Shown: one piece after another, positions 1-10,354 of the stretch
Layout: each line of letters starts with the position of its first letter
How positions within the stretch are numbered: the first letter of the stretch is position 1
NCBI RefSeq assembly: GCF_040712315.1
Contig: NC_134017.1
Span: 57,410,636-57,474,635, forward strand
Direction of reading: 5' to 3'
Origin: Castanea sativa
Lineage: Eukaryota; Streptophyta; Magnoliopsida; Fagales; Fagaceae
DNA length: 64,000 nt
Notes under the pieces: model-generated
The model's input: the letters and a program-made list of their open reading frames with translations, nothing else
What the model was told of the DNA's origin: nothing
Databases searched by the model: none
Program-made: the position numbers and the translations under genes

Positions 1-2
1 CA

Positions 3-1665
3 ACAAAGACTGTATTCACTTCTGGTAATTTGAAGGACGAAAATTCCTTCAACCAGCCAAAAAAGGTACAATGATGGAAACCCGCTGTCAGCTGAGGATC
101 ATTCCTATGTACTTGATAATTTTTTTAGCCACCACCCATATAAAGCAGTGAAAATGGGTGCTGGAATTGATCATTTCATGGTATGCTTCACAACAATGTT
201 CTTGCAATTTTGTCCTTAATTATACCGTCCTCATTATATGATACAGTGGATTCAGGACATTTTCGGATGTTTATTGTTGGATATGTGAGAGTTTATTGTT
301 TGTTTTGCCTTTTCAAAAGTGATTATTTATATTAAAGACAGATCTTTTGATCTGGCAAAGTTTTCCAAACAGAATATCCTTGCCTATTTTTTTCCAATGA
401 TTTCAAGCTACCATGTATACAGTGAAATCCTTTTGCACACCAAATATGCGCATTGACTTTAAAAATCTGTGCAATTGGTTTCTTATTGCATTGGTGGACA
501 AACATAGGGAAAAGCTATGCTCTTCAGTCTCCACCTACCTGAGGTGAATTGCCTTGACCATGATTCAATATACAAGAGTAATAGTTTTGCAGTTTGAGTT
601 ACATTCGGGGGTTAATTATCTTGTTACTGCAGAAAACTATTGCTCACTTTTTCCCACGCCATTCAGGAATGCAATGTCTCAAATTTACATTAATTAAACA
701 TAATTGTTTACAAAATTTAATATTTAGCTCAGTGCCCTTTTTTTTTTGCTGACCTTCCTCTTTGATCTAACTTTACTGTTTGTAAAAATATCCAAGACCA
801 TGGGGATAATTTTCTTGCAAAATTTTCTCTAATGACTTCATGTGATTCTTACTCTTTTTCTTTAATTGGTTGATAAGTTCGTACTACAGTACTACTTAAT
901 AAATGGATCTAAAATAGTTGATACTTCATGATCTTGCATCTACCATAACTGAGTTTCCATGATTTTTTCTCCCCCCCCCCCCCCCCAAAAAAAACAAGAC
1001 TGGTGAAGTGATGTGTCTCATTATTCTAAACAGAAAATGTATATAATTTGCTGATTATTGAAATGGGTTGACACATCTATTGTGTAGTTGGAAAATCTTA
1101 TTTGTGCTTGTGGACTGTTTTACTTCAATGCTGCAGTGTTGGATGAATCCTGTAGTCCAGGACAGATGACTTTGTAAACATGGATTTTGACTTGACTAAT
1201 TTGCAGTGTTTCTCTATTTAATAATAGGGAAGAAAATTTTAGGTCTTTGGTAGGTCTTGAGACTGGAGTAACCCCCCCCCCCCCTCTTCTTCTTTTTTTT
1301 TCTTTAATTGGTAATTTAGCATTTGCGTTACATGATAATTGATGTTTGCTATAATGTTGAGCTCGACATGTAGGTTAGCAGCACGCTAGCGGTTCAGAAA
1401 GCGGTGCTTCTACATTGTCTCAACAATTGATGGTCGTAAAGAAGACTTTTCCTACCGCAAATGCTTGGATAGCTTCATCAAGGGAAAGTATCCGAGATGT
1501 TGCTGAAACATTGATTGGTAAATATTTCGAGAAAACCCCGTTACGGTCCTCCCGGAGGCAACCGGGAGAGACACACCAATCCAGAAGAAATGGTTCTTCC
1601 GGAGGGAATCAGAGAAGAACAATACTCGAGGAAACCGAGAATGAAAATAGGCAAGTAAGTCCAAG
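3..1665 (+). pseudogene. DeCL/DUF3223 domain fragment, like the C-terminal tail of Pol IV/V largest subunits (broken)
   Basis: Two blocks carry a DeCL domain split across three frames. Block one runs about 3-186: one frame reads TKTVFTSGNLKDENSFNQPKK, then after a shift near position 70 another reads DHSYVLDNFFSHHPYKAV and KMGAGIDHFMV, ending at a GTATGC donor. Block two runs about 1379-1665 after an AG acceptor. It contains CFYIVSTIDGRKEDFSYRK then CLDSFIKGKYP, shifts frame near 1495 to DVAETLIGKYFEKT, and is followed by a GGNRER-type tail. The order HHP..K.GAGID..MV, RCF.VVS.DG..DFSYRKCL, GKYP matches the DeCL domain found in chloroplast DCL proteins and in the C-terminal domains of NRPD1/NRPE1 (Pol IV/V). 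The proline/glycine/arginine-rich tail favours an NRPE1-like source. At least three small indels make it non-functional. The 1.2-kb gap between blocks looks like the ancestral intron. Confidence 0.7.
187..1378 (+). other. Intron-like spacer inside the DeCL pseudogene
   Basis: AT-rich, no convincing exon. It holds two poly-C tracts (about 970-986 and 1272-1284). It is bounded by a GTATGC donor and an AG acceptor, consistent with a retained ancestral intron. Confidence 0.4.
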
Positions 1666-2321
1666 GAGGGGGGTTCTAATTTATGTTAATTGTAAATCTT
1701 TTAGCTTGCCTCCCTCATCATGTAACTAGTTACAAAAAATTCCCGTCATCTGCTATTCTGATTTGTATATATACTGGGCAGATGTTTTTAGTTTACTTTC
1801 AGCTCCTCCACAACAAAATCAAAACTGAAGCGTGCTTCCATCGCAGTTGCTCATTTTTCATACAAGAGCGGTTCTTATTTACCCTGTAGTTAGCTTATTT
1901 GGTAGTTTGTAACCTATACAGTGGGTTTTGGGAAATCACAGGCTATTTATTCTTGTTGTTTTTGAAGCAAAATAGATGGAAGTGTTGCATTCTCATCAAA
2001 ACTTCTCCAATTTCTACTTTCTTCTTCCTTATTTTCATTTATTTGTTGTCTTTCCTGTTTGATTAGTCTGCTGCTTATCTTAGTGAGATCAATTGTGATG
2101 TGTGATTGATAAAACAGACATGGTGTGCAATCCTAGCTTCAATGTTGGTCTTTCATTCTTAATTGTGTATATCATGAGACAACATCTAGCAGTCTCCTAA
2201 AATGCCCAGTCCACACTCAAATGGTACCTCTTGTCCAAGAATAGGCAAAGGATCTGCTTGTGGCTGTGGCTTGAAGATCCACTTGCTGGATATATGTGAT
2301 TAATATACACTTGCCTTTCAG
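1666..2321 (+). other. Spacer between DeCL and VPS39 fragments
   Basis: No exon is recognised. The left part resembles a 3' untranslated region of the DeCL-type gene and the right part resembles intron sequence leading to the VPS39 acceptor at 2320-2321. The join between the two source loci should lie here but cannot be placed by eye. Confidence 0.3.
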
Positions 2322-2610
2322 GAAACTGGAAGATAGTGAAGCAGCTGAACAGTATTGTGCAGAGATTGGCAGACCAGATGCCTATATGCAGTTGGTTTTT
2401 TTTCCCTTCTCCTTAAATTTTTTATATGTGTACATATAACAATTGTGTAGCATTTTGTTAAGGCACTTTGTCTCTTTTCTTTGTTTATGATGACTCAGGT
2501 TACTTGATATGTATTTGGATCCACAGGATGGTAAGGAGCCAATGTTTAAGGCTGTTGTTCGCCTTCTACATAATCATGGAGAATCATTGGATCCTTTGCA
2601 AGTTTTGGAG
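2322..2610 (+). pseudogene. VPS39/VAM6-like gene fragment (two exons)
   Basis: Two exons with good splice borders: 2322-2390 (KLEDSEAAEQYCAEIGRPD, then AYMQ) and 2499-2610 (LLDMYLDPQDGKEPMFKA, then VRLLHNHGESLDPLQVLE), joined in frame across a 108-bp intron. This is the conserved C-terminal half of the plant VPS39 (VAM6) subunit of the HOPS/CORVET-type tethering complex, which promotes endosome/vacuole fusion. Both exons are open, but nothing of the remaining roughly 950 residues is nearby on either strand, so this cannot encode a working protein. Retained introns show that genomic DNA was copied, not mRNA. Neighbouring fragments come from different genes, suggesting capture by a transposon. 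Confidence 0.8.
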
Positions 2611-2724
2611 GTATTACATCCCCTTTCAGTCACAAGCATACATGACCTGTTTGACCATTATTCACATCTTGCTTTAAGAATTCTTTTGCTTGCTACAAAC
2701 TTTATAGCTTATACTCTGGTTTTG

Positions 2725-2840
2725 CCAACGAGCTATAGCTCAATTGGACTTCCTTTTCCCATAGTAATTGGTTGGAGGGTGAGGTCATTGGTTCAAGACC
2801 CATTGGGGTGTGTGTGTAACTTACCAATAATAATAATAAA
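2725..2840 (+). repeat. SINE-like element with pol III box remnants
   Basis: AGCTCAATTGG resembles an A box, and GGTTCAAGACCCATT about 45 bp later resembles a B box (GGTTCRANNCC). A T/G-rich 3' part and an (AAT)n tail follow. Related sequences lie at about 3140-3290 and 44598-44705, so this is a dispersed tRNA-derived SINE family. Confidence 0.55.
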
Positions 2841-3139
2841 AAAAATCTCACATCTAGTTTTACATGTTGAGAAAGATTGGAGAGTAATCATTTATAAAAA
2901 CTTGTCACATAGAGCAGTACAAATCCATTGTTTTGTCCATAACTTGTTCCGGAATATGAGAACTATATTATAGGTGATTGGCACTTACTAATACCTCTGA
3001 CTTCAAACATTGATTTTTTATCTACAACAACAATCAAGTCTTAGTCCCAAATTTTTTGGGTTGGCTATGGATCCGCAAGAAACTAATCAAGGTCAACAAT
3101 ATGTATTCATTTCTATTATTAAGATGGTATGGGTTCTGG

Positions 3140-3290
3140 GGTTAATGAGCTCTAGATCAAATAGCACTTCCTTCTCTTATAAGAGCCTGGTCAGGATTCT
3201 ATTCATTAATAAGCATTTGCTTCTCTTATAAGAGCCTGGTGAGGTCATGGGTTTCTATTCATTAATAAACTAAGTAAAAAATATGCCATC
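3140..3290 (+). repeat. Degenerate SINE with internal 41-bp duplication
   Basis: GAGCTCTAGATCAAAT resembles the A box of the SINE at 2725, with the same following CTTCC.. motif and a TCATGGGTTTC B-box remnant. The segment CTTCTCTTATAAGAGCCTGG occurs twice, at about 3171 and 3212. Degenerate. Confidence 0.45.
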
Positions 3291-4966
3291 ATAGCCAGAT
3301 TTGCTTTATGAACAAAAGGGAGTTAAAGGAGTTTGGGAGGCTTTGTACACTGTGGTGGTCAGTTTTAACAAGAAGATGTGGTTTTACTTATCAAAAAAAA
3401 AAAAAAAGAACAAAATAGAAGATGTGGTTTTAAAAATGTTTAGGGCTCATGCTAAAGAGAGAAAAAATTAGGGTTGAAAATGGGCTCAACATGCAAAGTC
3501 ATGGAAATTTTGTACAAGAGTCTGAAGGTTAGATTCCTATATTCTAAATTGACGGGAAAGCTCAAATAAGAATGGGAGAATTGCATGGTTATTATTCTCT
3601 AGATTAACTTATGTGGCCCTATTGTGATTTTATTTTTTATTTTTACTGACAGTCTGACATAGCTAATTTTCATTTTTTAATTGGTTTTATCAATTGTTGG
3701 TTGAATTGTTTGTCGGCAAACTATAGGGCTATGGAAATAAATGCATAAGGCCATCTAAAATTTAGTGTTGCATACATAGTTAAGAAATTGGAATCCATAT
3801 ACACAATTTGAATTTGATGTCCAATGATTGTCACATGACACACTGTTGTGGCTTCCAAACTTTTAATTTTTGTGTGGAATTGGAATTCAATGCCAACTCC
3901 AATTTCATTAGACATCTAGACAATTTGGAATTGGAACCTCCAATAGCAAATCCAAAGTCCAATACAATGCCAAATCTAGGGATCTAAACAGATCATGAAG
4001 TTTGTTTGCTTTAGAAGTCTGGTTGGGATATGTATTATTTGTAGGGCATGGTTTTTTTAGCTCAAATTAAATGTGAGCTTTCAGAAATGATTATTATTTT
4101 AAAAATAAAAATAAACTTTAAAACAGCCTTTTTTTGGCATGAAGATAAGAGGATCAAAACAACCATTTTTGGTAAAAACAACTACCAACATTGTGTTAAT
4201 TTGGTATGATATATTTTCCCCCTTCGTTAGCTTTTATTGATGATATTAATTTGAGATGACAATTCTGTATTTTTTTTTATAATATTCTATTCCCTCTATT
4301 GGGTGTTTCCTTGTGTACTTCCCATGCACTTAGGTTGCATCCCTTTTGCATTTTTGAATTACATTACCTATATTACAAAAAAGGGTGCTGGTTTGGTTGG
4401 ACTGACTTGTGTCTAAGAGAGCATAGTGCACTTTAGGTGCCAAGTGACAAAGTCTCTTCTTGTAGTTTTTGGTTTTTTCACTTTTTGGAATTAGAGAAAA
4501 ATTCTTCAGAGTTTTCATGTGAAGTGTACATACAAGGCTGACATTTGAATTGGAAATCACACTTGCTAAGGCTGGTTCCCAACTCATAGAGGGAGCTGCT
4601 CTATATCTATAAACAGAGAATCACCATATGTAGAAGAAGCAGAAGGAATATATAATTTTTACTTTGTTCACTATTTAGTTATTGCTGTTCTTAAGGCATG
4701 TTGACAAAGCTATGCTAAATGGCTTTTAGTGTGGATTTGTCTTGGAGTCGCATTTTTCAAATGCGAATGCTCACTCAACATGCCAGCATGTATTTGAAGG
4801 GCCTGATATTGTTACATTTTGGATGGTTGTGTTGTGTTGGGAAAAATTCTTTTGAAGTTAAGGTGGTGAGTTGTTGAGTTATTTGACTCCAGTGTGGGAA
4901 ATTGTTGAGTATCTTCAAAGTTATCTACACTTTTTAATATTTTAAAATATTCTGTAACATTTTCAG
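3291..4966 (+). other. AT-rich spacer before the KEA fragment
   Basis: No exon recognised. About 4285-4390 has the look of a LINE 3' tail (TGTGTACTTCCCATGCACTT followed by an A-rich end). The rest is ordinary intron-like sequence with poly-A and poly-T runs. Confidence 0.3.
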
Positions 4967-5809
4967 TGCAGCGATAAGCTAGGCCTTAGTCTTGAGCTGG
5001 GTTCATTTGTGGCTGGTGTTATGATATCTACTACTGACTTTGCACAACATACTTTGGACCAGGTACTTTTTTTGTCATTAATAATTTCCAAACGTTTCAT
5101 GTATATAAATTTAACTATTGTCTAAAACTAATTTCTAGTTCTACTTCATGTTGTGATGTTTTCTTATGTTATTTTAGCTTTTGAAAAGTTAAACTGAATA
5201 GTGTTTGAATCGGGTTAAATGAGTGTAGACTGCTGACTAATTTGAAATTATGATAATTGGTGTGGAACCTTCTTAAAATTAAGTATCTGTAGTTGTGTAC
5301 AATTCAATTGCTGCATGTAGATGGATTTAGTTGAAGGTGCAGCTTCACTGTGGATATCATGTGCAAAAGTCTCTCATTTCCTGTATCCATTGTGATAAGA
5401 ATAATGGGAACAGTATTCTGATTTGATTTTCTCTACACTGTAGGTGGAACCAATTCGTAACTTCATTGCAGAACTTTTCCTTTCAAGTATCGGAATGCTC
5501 ATACATGGGCATTTCCTATGGAACCATGTGGATATATTGCTAGCATCTGTTATTTTGGTCATAGTTGTTAAGACGGCTGTTGTTGCTATTGTTACTAAGG
5601 CCTTTGGTTATAGCATTAGAACATCATTCATTGTAAGTTGACTTGCTCAGCTTGTTGAATTAGTTTTAGATCTGGATTAAGAAAAGAAATTGCTTATTTA
5701 TGAAAGATTGATTTTTTTTTTTTTTTTATAGGTTGGGGTCTCACTTGCTCAAATTGGAGAATTTGCTTTTGTTCTCCTAAGTCGTGCCTCAAATCTTCAT
5801 CTTATTGAG
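4967..5809 (+). pseudogene. K+ efflux antiporter (KEA4/5/6 type) fragment, three internal exons
   Basis: Three exons with canonical borders and an open joined frame of 121 codons: 4967-5062 (CSDKLGLSLELGSFVAGVM.. to HTLDQ), 5444-5632 (VEPIRNFIAELFLSSIGML.. to RTSFI) and 5732-5809 (VGVSLAQIGEFAFVLLSRA.. to HLIE). These are the last membrane helices of the CPA2-family Na+/H+-exchanger domain of plant KEA4/5/6, which exchange K+ for H+ in endosomes and trans-Golgi. The signature ELGSFVAG and the SLAQIGEFAFVL helix are intact. The preceding exons and the final C-terminal exons are absent; 120 bp after the last exon the CACTA subterminal repeats begin. No stops or frameshifts, so capture seems recent. 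It cannot encode a complete antiporter. Confidence 0.85.
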
Positions 5810-5949
5810 GTGAAATCTCTCGCTCTGCTGTTGTTTGTGTGGGTTGAATATTTTGGATGTTTGTGTGGGTTGGGAAAAATTCTTCAGTTCTGATAACAGC
5901 GAAAAAACAGCCAAAACAGAGGGCAGGGAAAAAAAAAAAAGAAAGAGAA

Positions 5950-6388
5950 GCTATAGCCGCTTTTTAAAAACGCGGCTATAGTTTCTATGCAAGGTTGGCA
6001 AACGAACTGACAGAGGGCTATAGCCGCGTTTTTTATAAACGCGGCTATAGTCTGCAGCCTGTAGCCGCGTTAATAACCGCAGCTCAAGCGGGTCTGTAGC
6101 TGCGTTTTCCAAAAAACACGGCTATAGGTCGCTGACTATAGCCGCGTTTTTGAAAAACGCGGCTATAGACCTGATGCCTATAGCCGTGGTTCAAAAACGC
6201 GGCTTCAGGTTTGGTCTGTAGCCGCGTTTTTAAAAACGCGGCTACAGACCCCGCGGGCCTGTTGCTGCGCCGCTTAGGCCGCGTTTACAAACGCGGCTCT
6301 AGAAAACGCGGCTATAGGATATAGCCGCGTTTTCGGGGTCTATAGCCGCGTTTTTGAAACGTGGCTATAGGCCCCGTTTTTTGTAGTG
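5950..6388 (+). repeat. CACTA subterminal hairpin array and 3' terminus
   Basis: About ten alternating copies of CTATAGCCGCGTTTTT and its reverse complement, many forming perfect short hairpins, ending in GGCCCCGTTTTTTGTAGTG. Subterminal repeats of this style bind the CACTA (En/Spm) accessory protein. The motif is a relative of the CTATAGTGGCG repeat in the element at 10093, differing in the core GCC/TGG. The spacer between the last KEA exon and this array carries an A-run at 5929-5940. Confidence 0.7.
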
Positions 6389-6553
6389 AGGGGTGCAAAT
6401 TGTGTAGCTCATTCCCTAGTGCGTTATGCGAAAACTGTAGTTGATGATGTATTCTAGTTGGAGGACTCTCCACCACCAGCCTTGGAGGCATTGTATTTTG
6501 ATTCTCTTCAATTTCATTGAATGAAGTATTGCTGCATTCTCAAAAAAAAAAAA
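6389..6553 (+). mobile_element. LINE (L1-type) 3' end: RNase H remnant plus poly-A
   Basis: Read from 6389 the frame gives RGANCVAHSLVRYAK, then DDVF, a stop, LEDSPPPALEALYFDS. This is the typical C-terminal end of the RNase H domain in plant L1-type ORF2 proteins (..N..AHSLARYAL..WLED.PP). One in-frame TAG replaces the usual Trp. A stop and an A-run at 6542-6553 follow. The domain starts abruptly at the CACTA terminus, so the left half of this LINE should lie on the far side of that element. Confidence 0.7.
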
Positions 6554-6741
6554 TCCTAAATACATAACCTAAATACATAAAAATCATTCATTTTTCCTTT
6601 TACACCAACACAAAACAACAATTGATATGCCCTTTACAACCCGAAAGCTACCATTGTTTCAGCCCCTCCAAAACTCCAAACAAAACCACAACACACCTGG
6701 AAAACCCAACAAAAATCTATCTCTTTTCCAATCAAGGTGAG

Positions 6742-6860
6742 GTAAGGGAGGCAAGGAGGAAGGATTTATGTCTATGGCAAGGTAGAGGAGTGGTGACGCA
6801 GTAAGGGAGGCAAGGAGGAAGGATCAGTGTCTGTGGTGAGGTGGAGGAGTGGTGGTGCAA
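6742..6860 (+). repeat. Purine-rich tandem repeat, 59-bp unit, two copies
   Basis: GTAAGGGAGGCAAGGAGGAA starts at 6742 and again at 6801, followed by similar GAGGAGTGGTGR.GCA sequence. ORFs across it on both strands are low-complexity and not credible genes. Confidence 0.6.
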
Positions 6861-8494
6861 TGAGGAGGGAATGGCGCCACGAGGGAGGTAGCGAGGATGG
6901 ACCAGTGAGGTGGAGGAGGGACCCGCGACAACTAGGTAGAGAAGGGCGGCGGCAGCAAGTAACAATGAGAGTAAGGGAGAGAAAGGTGGCTGAGGAATGA
7001 GTGATGAGAATGAAAAATGAGGATTAGGGTTAGGATAGTTAGTATTTATAGTTAGGGTTTTTTTAATTTTTTTAATATATATATACACGGGTCAATTTCA
7101 GGTCGAGTATGCATAATACCTGCATCCGACCCGAATCTGCTACGGGTTGGATTTCTAAAACCTAAACCCAACTCATTTGCTTCATGGGTCGAGCAAATTT
7201 TGTCATCCCTAAATGTACGTCATGTTTAAGCAAGATTGTGTAAATTTTACACATCTATACACTACTTGATGTGAATCCATCATGAATGTAAGAGAAGTGA
7301 GCACCACGACATTGTGCTTAGAGAGCACCTAATAATTACTCTTCTTCTAGGAAAGTGAAAAATATTACAAAATAAGTCCAAAAAAAAAATTTTGATGTCT
7401 ACGCCCTAGAAATTTGGAAGTCGTCTTATGATAAAAGTCTATCAAACCAATAGTCACTCATGCTGCATGGCTCAATAGTCTATTCAAATTTCATTTGTAA
7501 GGTAGCAAAGTCCATGAACATCCAATCCATTACCCCTTTAAGGGTATCACCATTTCTTTTTGCAAAAATTATTATTTTCATCTAATTTTTCCAGCCCTGA
7601 TCACATGCAACAAAGCCTAATTGGCACAGAATGAACACTAGCCTTTCTATTTTTATTGGTAAAACTGAAAATAAAACTTAAAATATGGCATAATAACCTA
7701 ACACTTCATTTAAATGTTCATAAAGGAATGAAATGAGTAAATCATAAAGGAATAGAAAAGAATTGAATGAATCTATGTTTGGTTGGGAGGATGGCAAAGT
7801 GGGGGAGGATAGAAAAATTTTTAGTGGGCTGGGTGAAAAATCCCTCACCTCACCATTTTCTTTCCTCCCTCTTTTCACCCGATCCAGACGCAAGTAATGG
7901 AAAGGAAATGAAAGAAATTTTTTTTTAGATAGAAATGAAAGAAATTAATAGAAAGATATTAAGTAATCTTATTTTGATGTTCTAAAAGAAATGGAAATGA
8001 ATAAAATATAAGTAATCTTGTTCGAAATAATATTAGAAGAAATGGAATAAAATCATTAATATCAACATTACTATTATATTAGGGCATCATAAGGGTATAA
8101 ATGAAAACATGTCTAGCACACGACAAATTAGGCATCTACTTTAATAGTGATTTTATGGATTCCTAAACTAACCAGAAATATACCAACACATACGTGAAAC
8201 CCATAAATCTATGAGCAAGGGTAGAGAGAAGGGGGCCAAGGGGGAGGGGGGGGGTGGGGGGTGGCGGAAGTGTCCCCCCTAAACCTCATAAAATTTCTCT
8301 AATATCACTACTATACTACTATATTGTAGGAAAGTTGTCTTATTTCCCCCCCCCCCCCCCTACACAAAAGGACAACTAACTTTTCTCTTTTATTCAATTC
8401 CCGCGGTAGCTTCTCTTAGACCTAATAGACCTACACTCCAACAAGTCTTATATTAAAATAATGGTAGAAATATAAAAATGATGTTTTATATCCA
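6861..8494. other. Intergenic, no gene recognised
   Basis: AT-rich DNA with a CGGGTCAA/GGGTTGG style repeat at about 7085-7200 (common in plant non-autonomous elements), G-rich (about 8220-8270) and C-rich (8346-8360) tracts, and no ORF with family resemblance. Confidence 0.4.
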
Positions 8495-8740
8495 TTGGTT
8501 TACTCATTAGTGACCTTGACATTGATCTTACCAGTTGCAACAGTTACCGTTGAAAGAGTTTTTTCAAAAATGAACATAATTAAAACTCAATTACACAATC
8601 GAATGGGAGATTAATGGATAATTGATTTCTTAGTCACATGTATTGAGAAAGATGTATTCAAGACTATTGGGTGTGAAGAAATCATGAAGCAGTTTCAAAA
8701 TATGAAAAATCATCAAGGGCAATTGAGTAAATTAAACTAA
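8495..8740 (+). pseudogene. hAT-family transposase C-terminal dimerisation domain, remnant
   Basis: The frame ending with TAA at 8738-8740 reads LTLILPVATVTVERVFSKMN, then KTQLHNRMGD, an in-frame TAA, IIDFLVTCIEKDVF, EEIMKQFQNMK. The pattern LPVATATVERAFS.MK..KT.LRNRMGD.WL.D.LV.YIEKD..... is the hATC dimerisation region of plant hAT-type transposases and their domesticated zinc-finger relatives. The stop falls where a Glu codon is usual before Trp. No N-terminal BED finger or catalytic part is found upstream, so this is a dead 3' fragment. Confidence 0.75.
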
Positions 8741-9405
8741 GTGTGAAAAACTAAATTAAAGCTTACATTTTACCACTTGGAGGGCGGCGGAGAGGTTTTT
8801 TGCTAAGCTCTTCGGCTTCCTCTTCGATAACATGTCTCGGTGTTATCTTTGTGTTTGTTTATCTCTTCCCTACTCTATTCCTTTTATTGTTGCTGTGTTT
8901 GTGATTAATTGTTTGAATATAAGCTTGTGAAGTAAATTTTGAATTTGGGGTCTAAACATTCATTAGTGTTTTACATACTAAGTGAGCTTTCAATATGCAA
9001 GCACTTTGGTCTATTGTATTCCACCTTGAGGAAAAGTAAAATTCAAAAAAGGCACCCTAGTATTCAAATTTAGTACATTAACTATACTGCCAAAGTGTTT
9101 TCCAGCAAAAAAACATGGTGTATGTGCCTCCTTTACACTTTCAATGCCCATACAATTCTAATCTAAACATAATAAACTAATGAAGTTCCACTAACACTAT
9201 CAAATTTGAGCAAAATATACAAAATAATTGAAATTAATGGCCTAGTCATGTAAGTGAGAAAATAGAAAGATAAAAGCCAAAAGATGATGAGCAAAACCCA
9301 AAATGCAAGTATAGTTACACCAAATTATCCAAGTCATACTATGTAATAAAATAACATTATATTCTTATATGCTATTTTTATAATGCAATTGCAAATAACA
9401 TTTAA

Positions 9406-9408
<3 letters not shown>
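8741..9408. other. Intergenic, nothing recognised
   Basis: AT-rich sequence without a supported ORF or repeat structure, apart from A-rich runs. Confidence 0.35.
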
Positions 9409-9478
<70 letters not shown>

Positions 9479-9482
9479 TATA
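9409..9482. repeat. TA microsatellite
   Basis: Over 25 TA units, interrupted near 9469 by CACACA. It generates spurious Tyr/Ile ORFs on the minus strand. Confidence 0.95.
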
Positions 9483-9771
9483 AAGATAACAACTTAAAAA
9501 CACAAAACTAAATTGTACAAACCCAAAATAGAATTCTAAAGAACACAAAAAATTCTTCAACATAAAGTAGAGATACAAAAAATAAAAATAAAAAATCCAC
9601 CAAACAAAAGAAAAAAAAAACATGAGAGAGAGAGAGTAATAACCTTTTTTGTATGATAAAATATGTATAGAATGAGGAAGAATAGGAAATTTATAGTAGG
9701 AGGATGGGTATAAGAAGAATTAAAATAAAAGGAAGATGAAGGGATAAAGGAAGAGTGACATTAAGGTTAAA

Positions 9772-10092
9772 AGTAGTGGAGAAACAAAAAGGTAAAGTGG
9801 AGGGGAAAATGTTGGTGAAAATGTAACAGTAAGGTACAAAATTAATAAGAAGAAGAAGAGTCAAGAAATAAGAGAAAAATTATTGGAAATAAGTGGGTGA
9901 TGTGGCAATTGATGTGACTTAACCAGAGTATAGTAACAATAAATGCAAGTTAAGAGTAGTAGAGAAACAAAAAAGGTAAAATGGAGGGAAAAAGGTTGGT
10001 GAAAATGTAATAGTAAGGTACAAAATTAATAAGAAGAAGAGTCAAGAAATAAGAGAAAAGTGGTTGGAAATAAGTGGGTGATGTGGCAGCTA
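9772..10092 (+). repeat. 183-bp tandem duplication, second copy split by a CACTA element
   Basis: AGTAGTGGAGAAACAAAAAG at 9772 recurs at 9955, and the following 150 bp (GGTGAAAATGTAA.AG, AATAAGAAGAAG, AAGTGGGTGATGTGGCA) match closely. Copy two stops at 10092 where the CACTA element begins and resumes at 13012 with GCTAAACCAGAACGTAGC, matching ACTTAACCAGAGTATAGT of copy one. Copy one therefore shows the pre-insertion state. Confidence 0.85.
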
Positions 10093-10354
10093 CACTACAA
10101 AAAACTGGGCCTATAGTGGCGTTTTTTTAGTGGCGTTTGTCAAAAACGCCACTATAGGTACCCTATAGTGGCGTTCAGGGAGTCTTATAGTAGCGTTTTA
10201 AAAAAATAGGTCTATAGTGGCATTTCCAAAGACCTATAGTGGCGTTCGTCAAACACCACTATAGGCCCTTGTAGGAGTAGGACCTATAGTGGCGTTTGAC
10301 AACCACCACTATAGGCACTTTTTTCTGTTTTTTTTTTTTTGGTTGGACATTTTT

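Larger units (their letters stand above)
1..6388 (+). mobile_element. Putative gene-fragment-capturing CACTA element (left end outside window)
   Basis: The right boundary is seen directly: the sequence ends at 6388 in TTTTTTGTAGTG, the same 12-bp terminus as the complete CACTA element at 10093-13008, preceded by about 430 bp of CTATAGCCGCG/CGCGGCTATAG subterminal palindromes. The next base begins a LINE RNase H remnant in mid-domain, so the element interrupts that LINE. No CACTACAAAAAA left end exists between 1 and 6388, so the left end must lie upstream or be deleted. Inside are pieces of three unrelated genes (DeCL protein, VPS39, KEA), all on the + strand with introns kept, each missing its other exons. 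Capture of genomic fragments by CACTA, Mutator or Helitron elements is known in plants. That this one element carries all three is inference; stepwise duplication by other means is the alternative. Confidence 0.45.

Noticed and set aside
4967..5809. A working KEA antiporter gene
   Set aside because: Only three internal exons are present; the preceding exon and the C-terminal exons are missing and transposon sequence begins 140 bp later.
1..6388. Helitron origin of the gene-fragment block
   Set aside because: No CTRR end with a preceding hairpin was found at the right boundary, whereas a CACTA-type terminus is clear.
5950..6388. CRISPR-like array of regular repeats
   Set aside because: Plant DNA; the repeats are alternating palindromes of a CACTA subterminal region, without unique spacers of even length.
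6732..7088. 118-codon Pro/Ser-rich ORF on the minus strand
   Set aside because: Low-complexity complement of a purine-rich tandem repeat.
9402..9623. 73-codon Tyr/Ile ORF
   Set aside because: Reads through the TA microsatellite.
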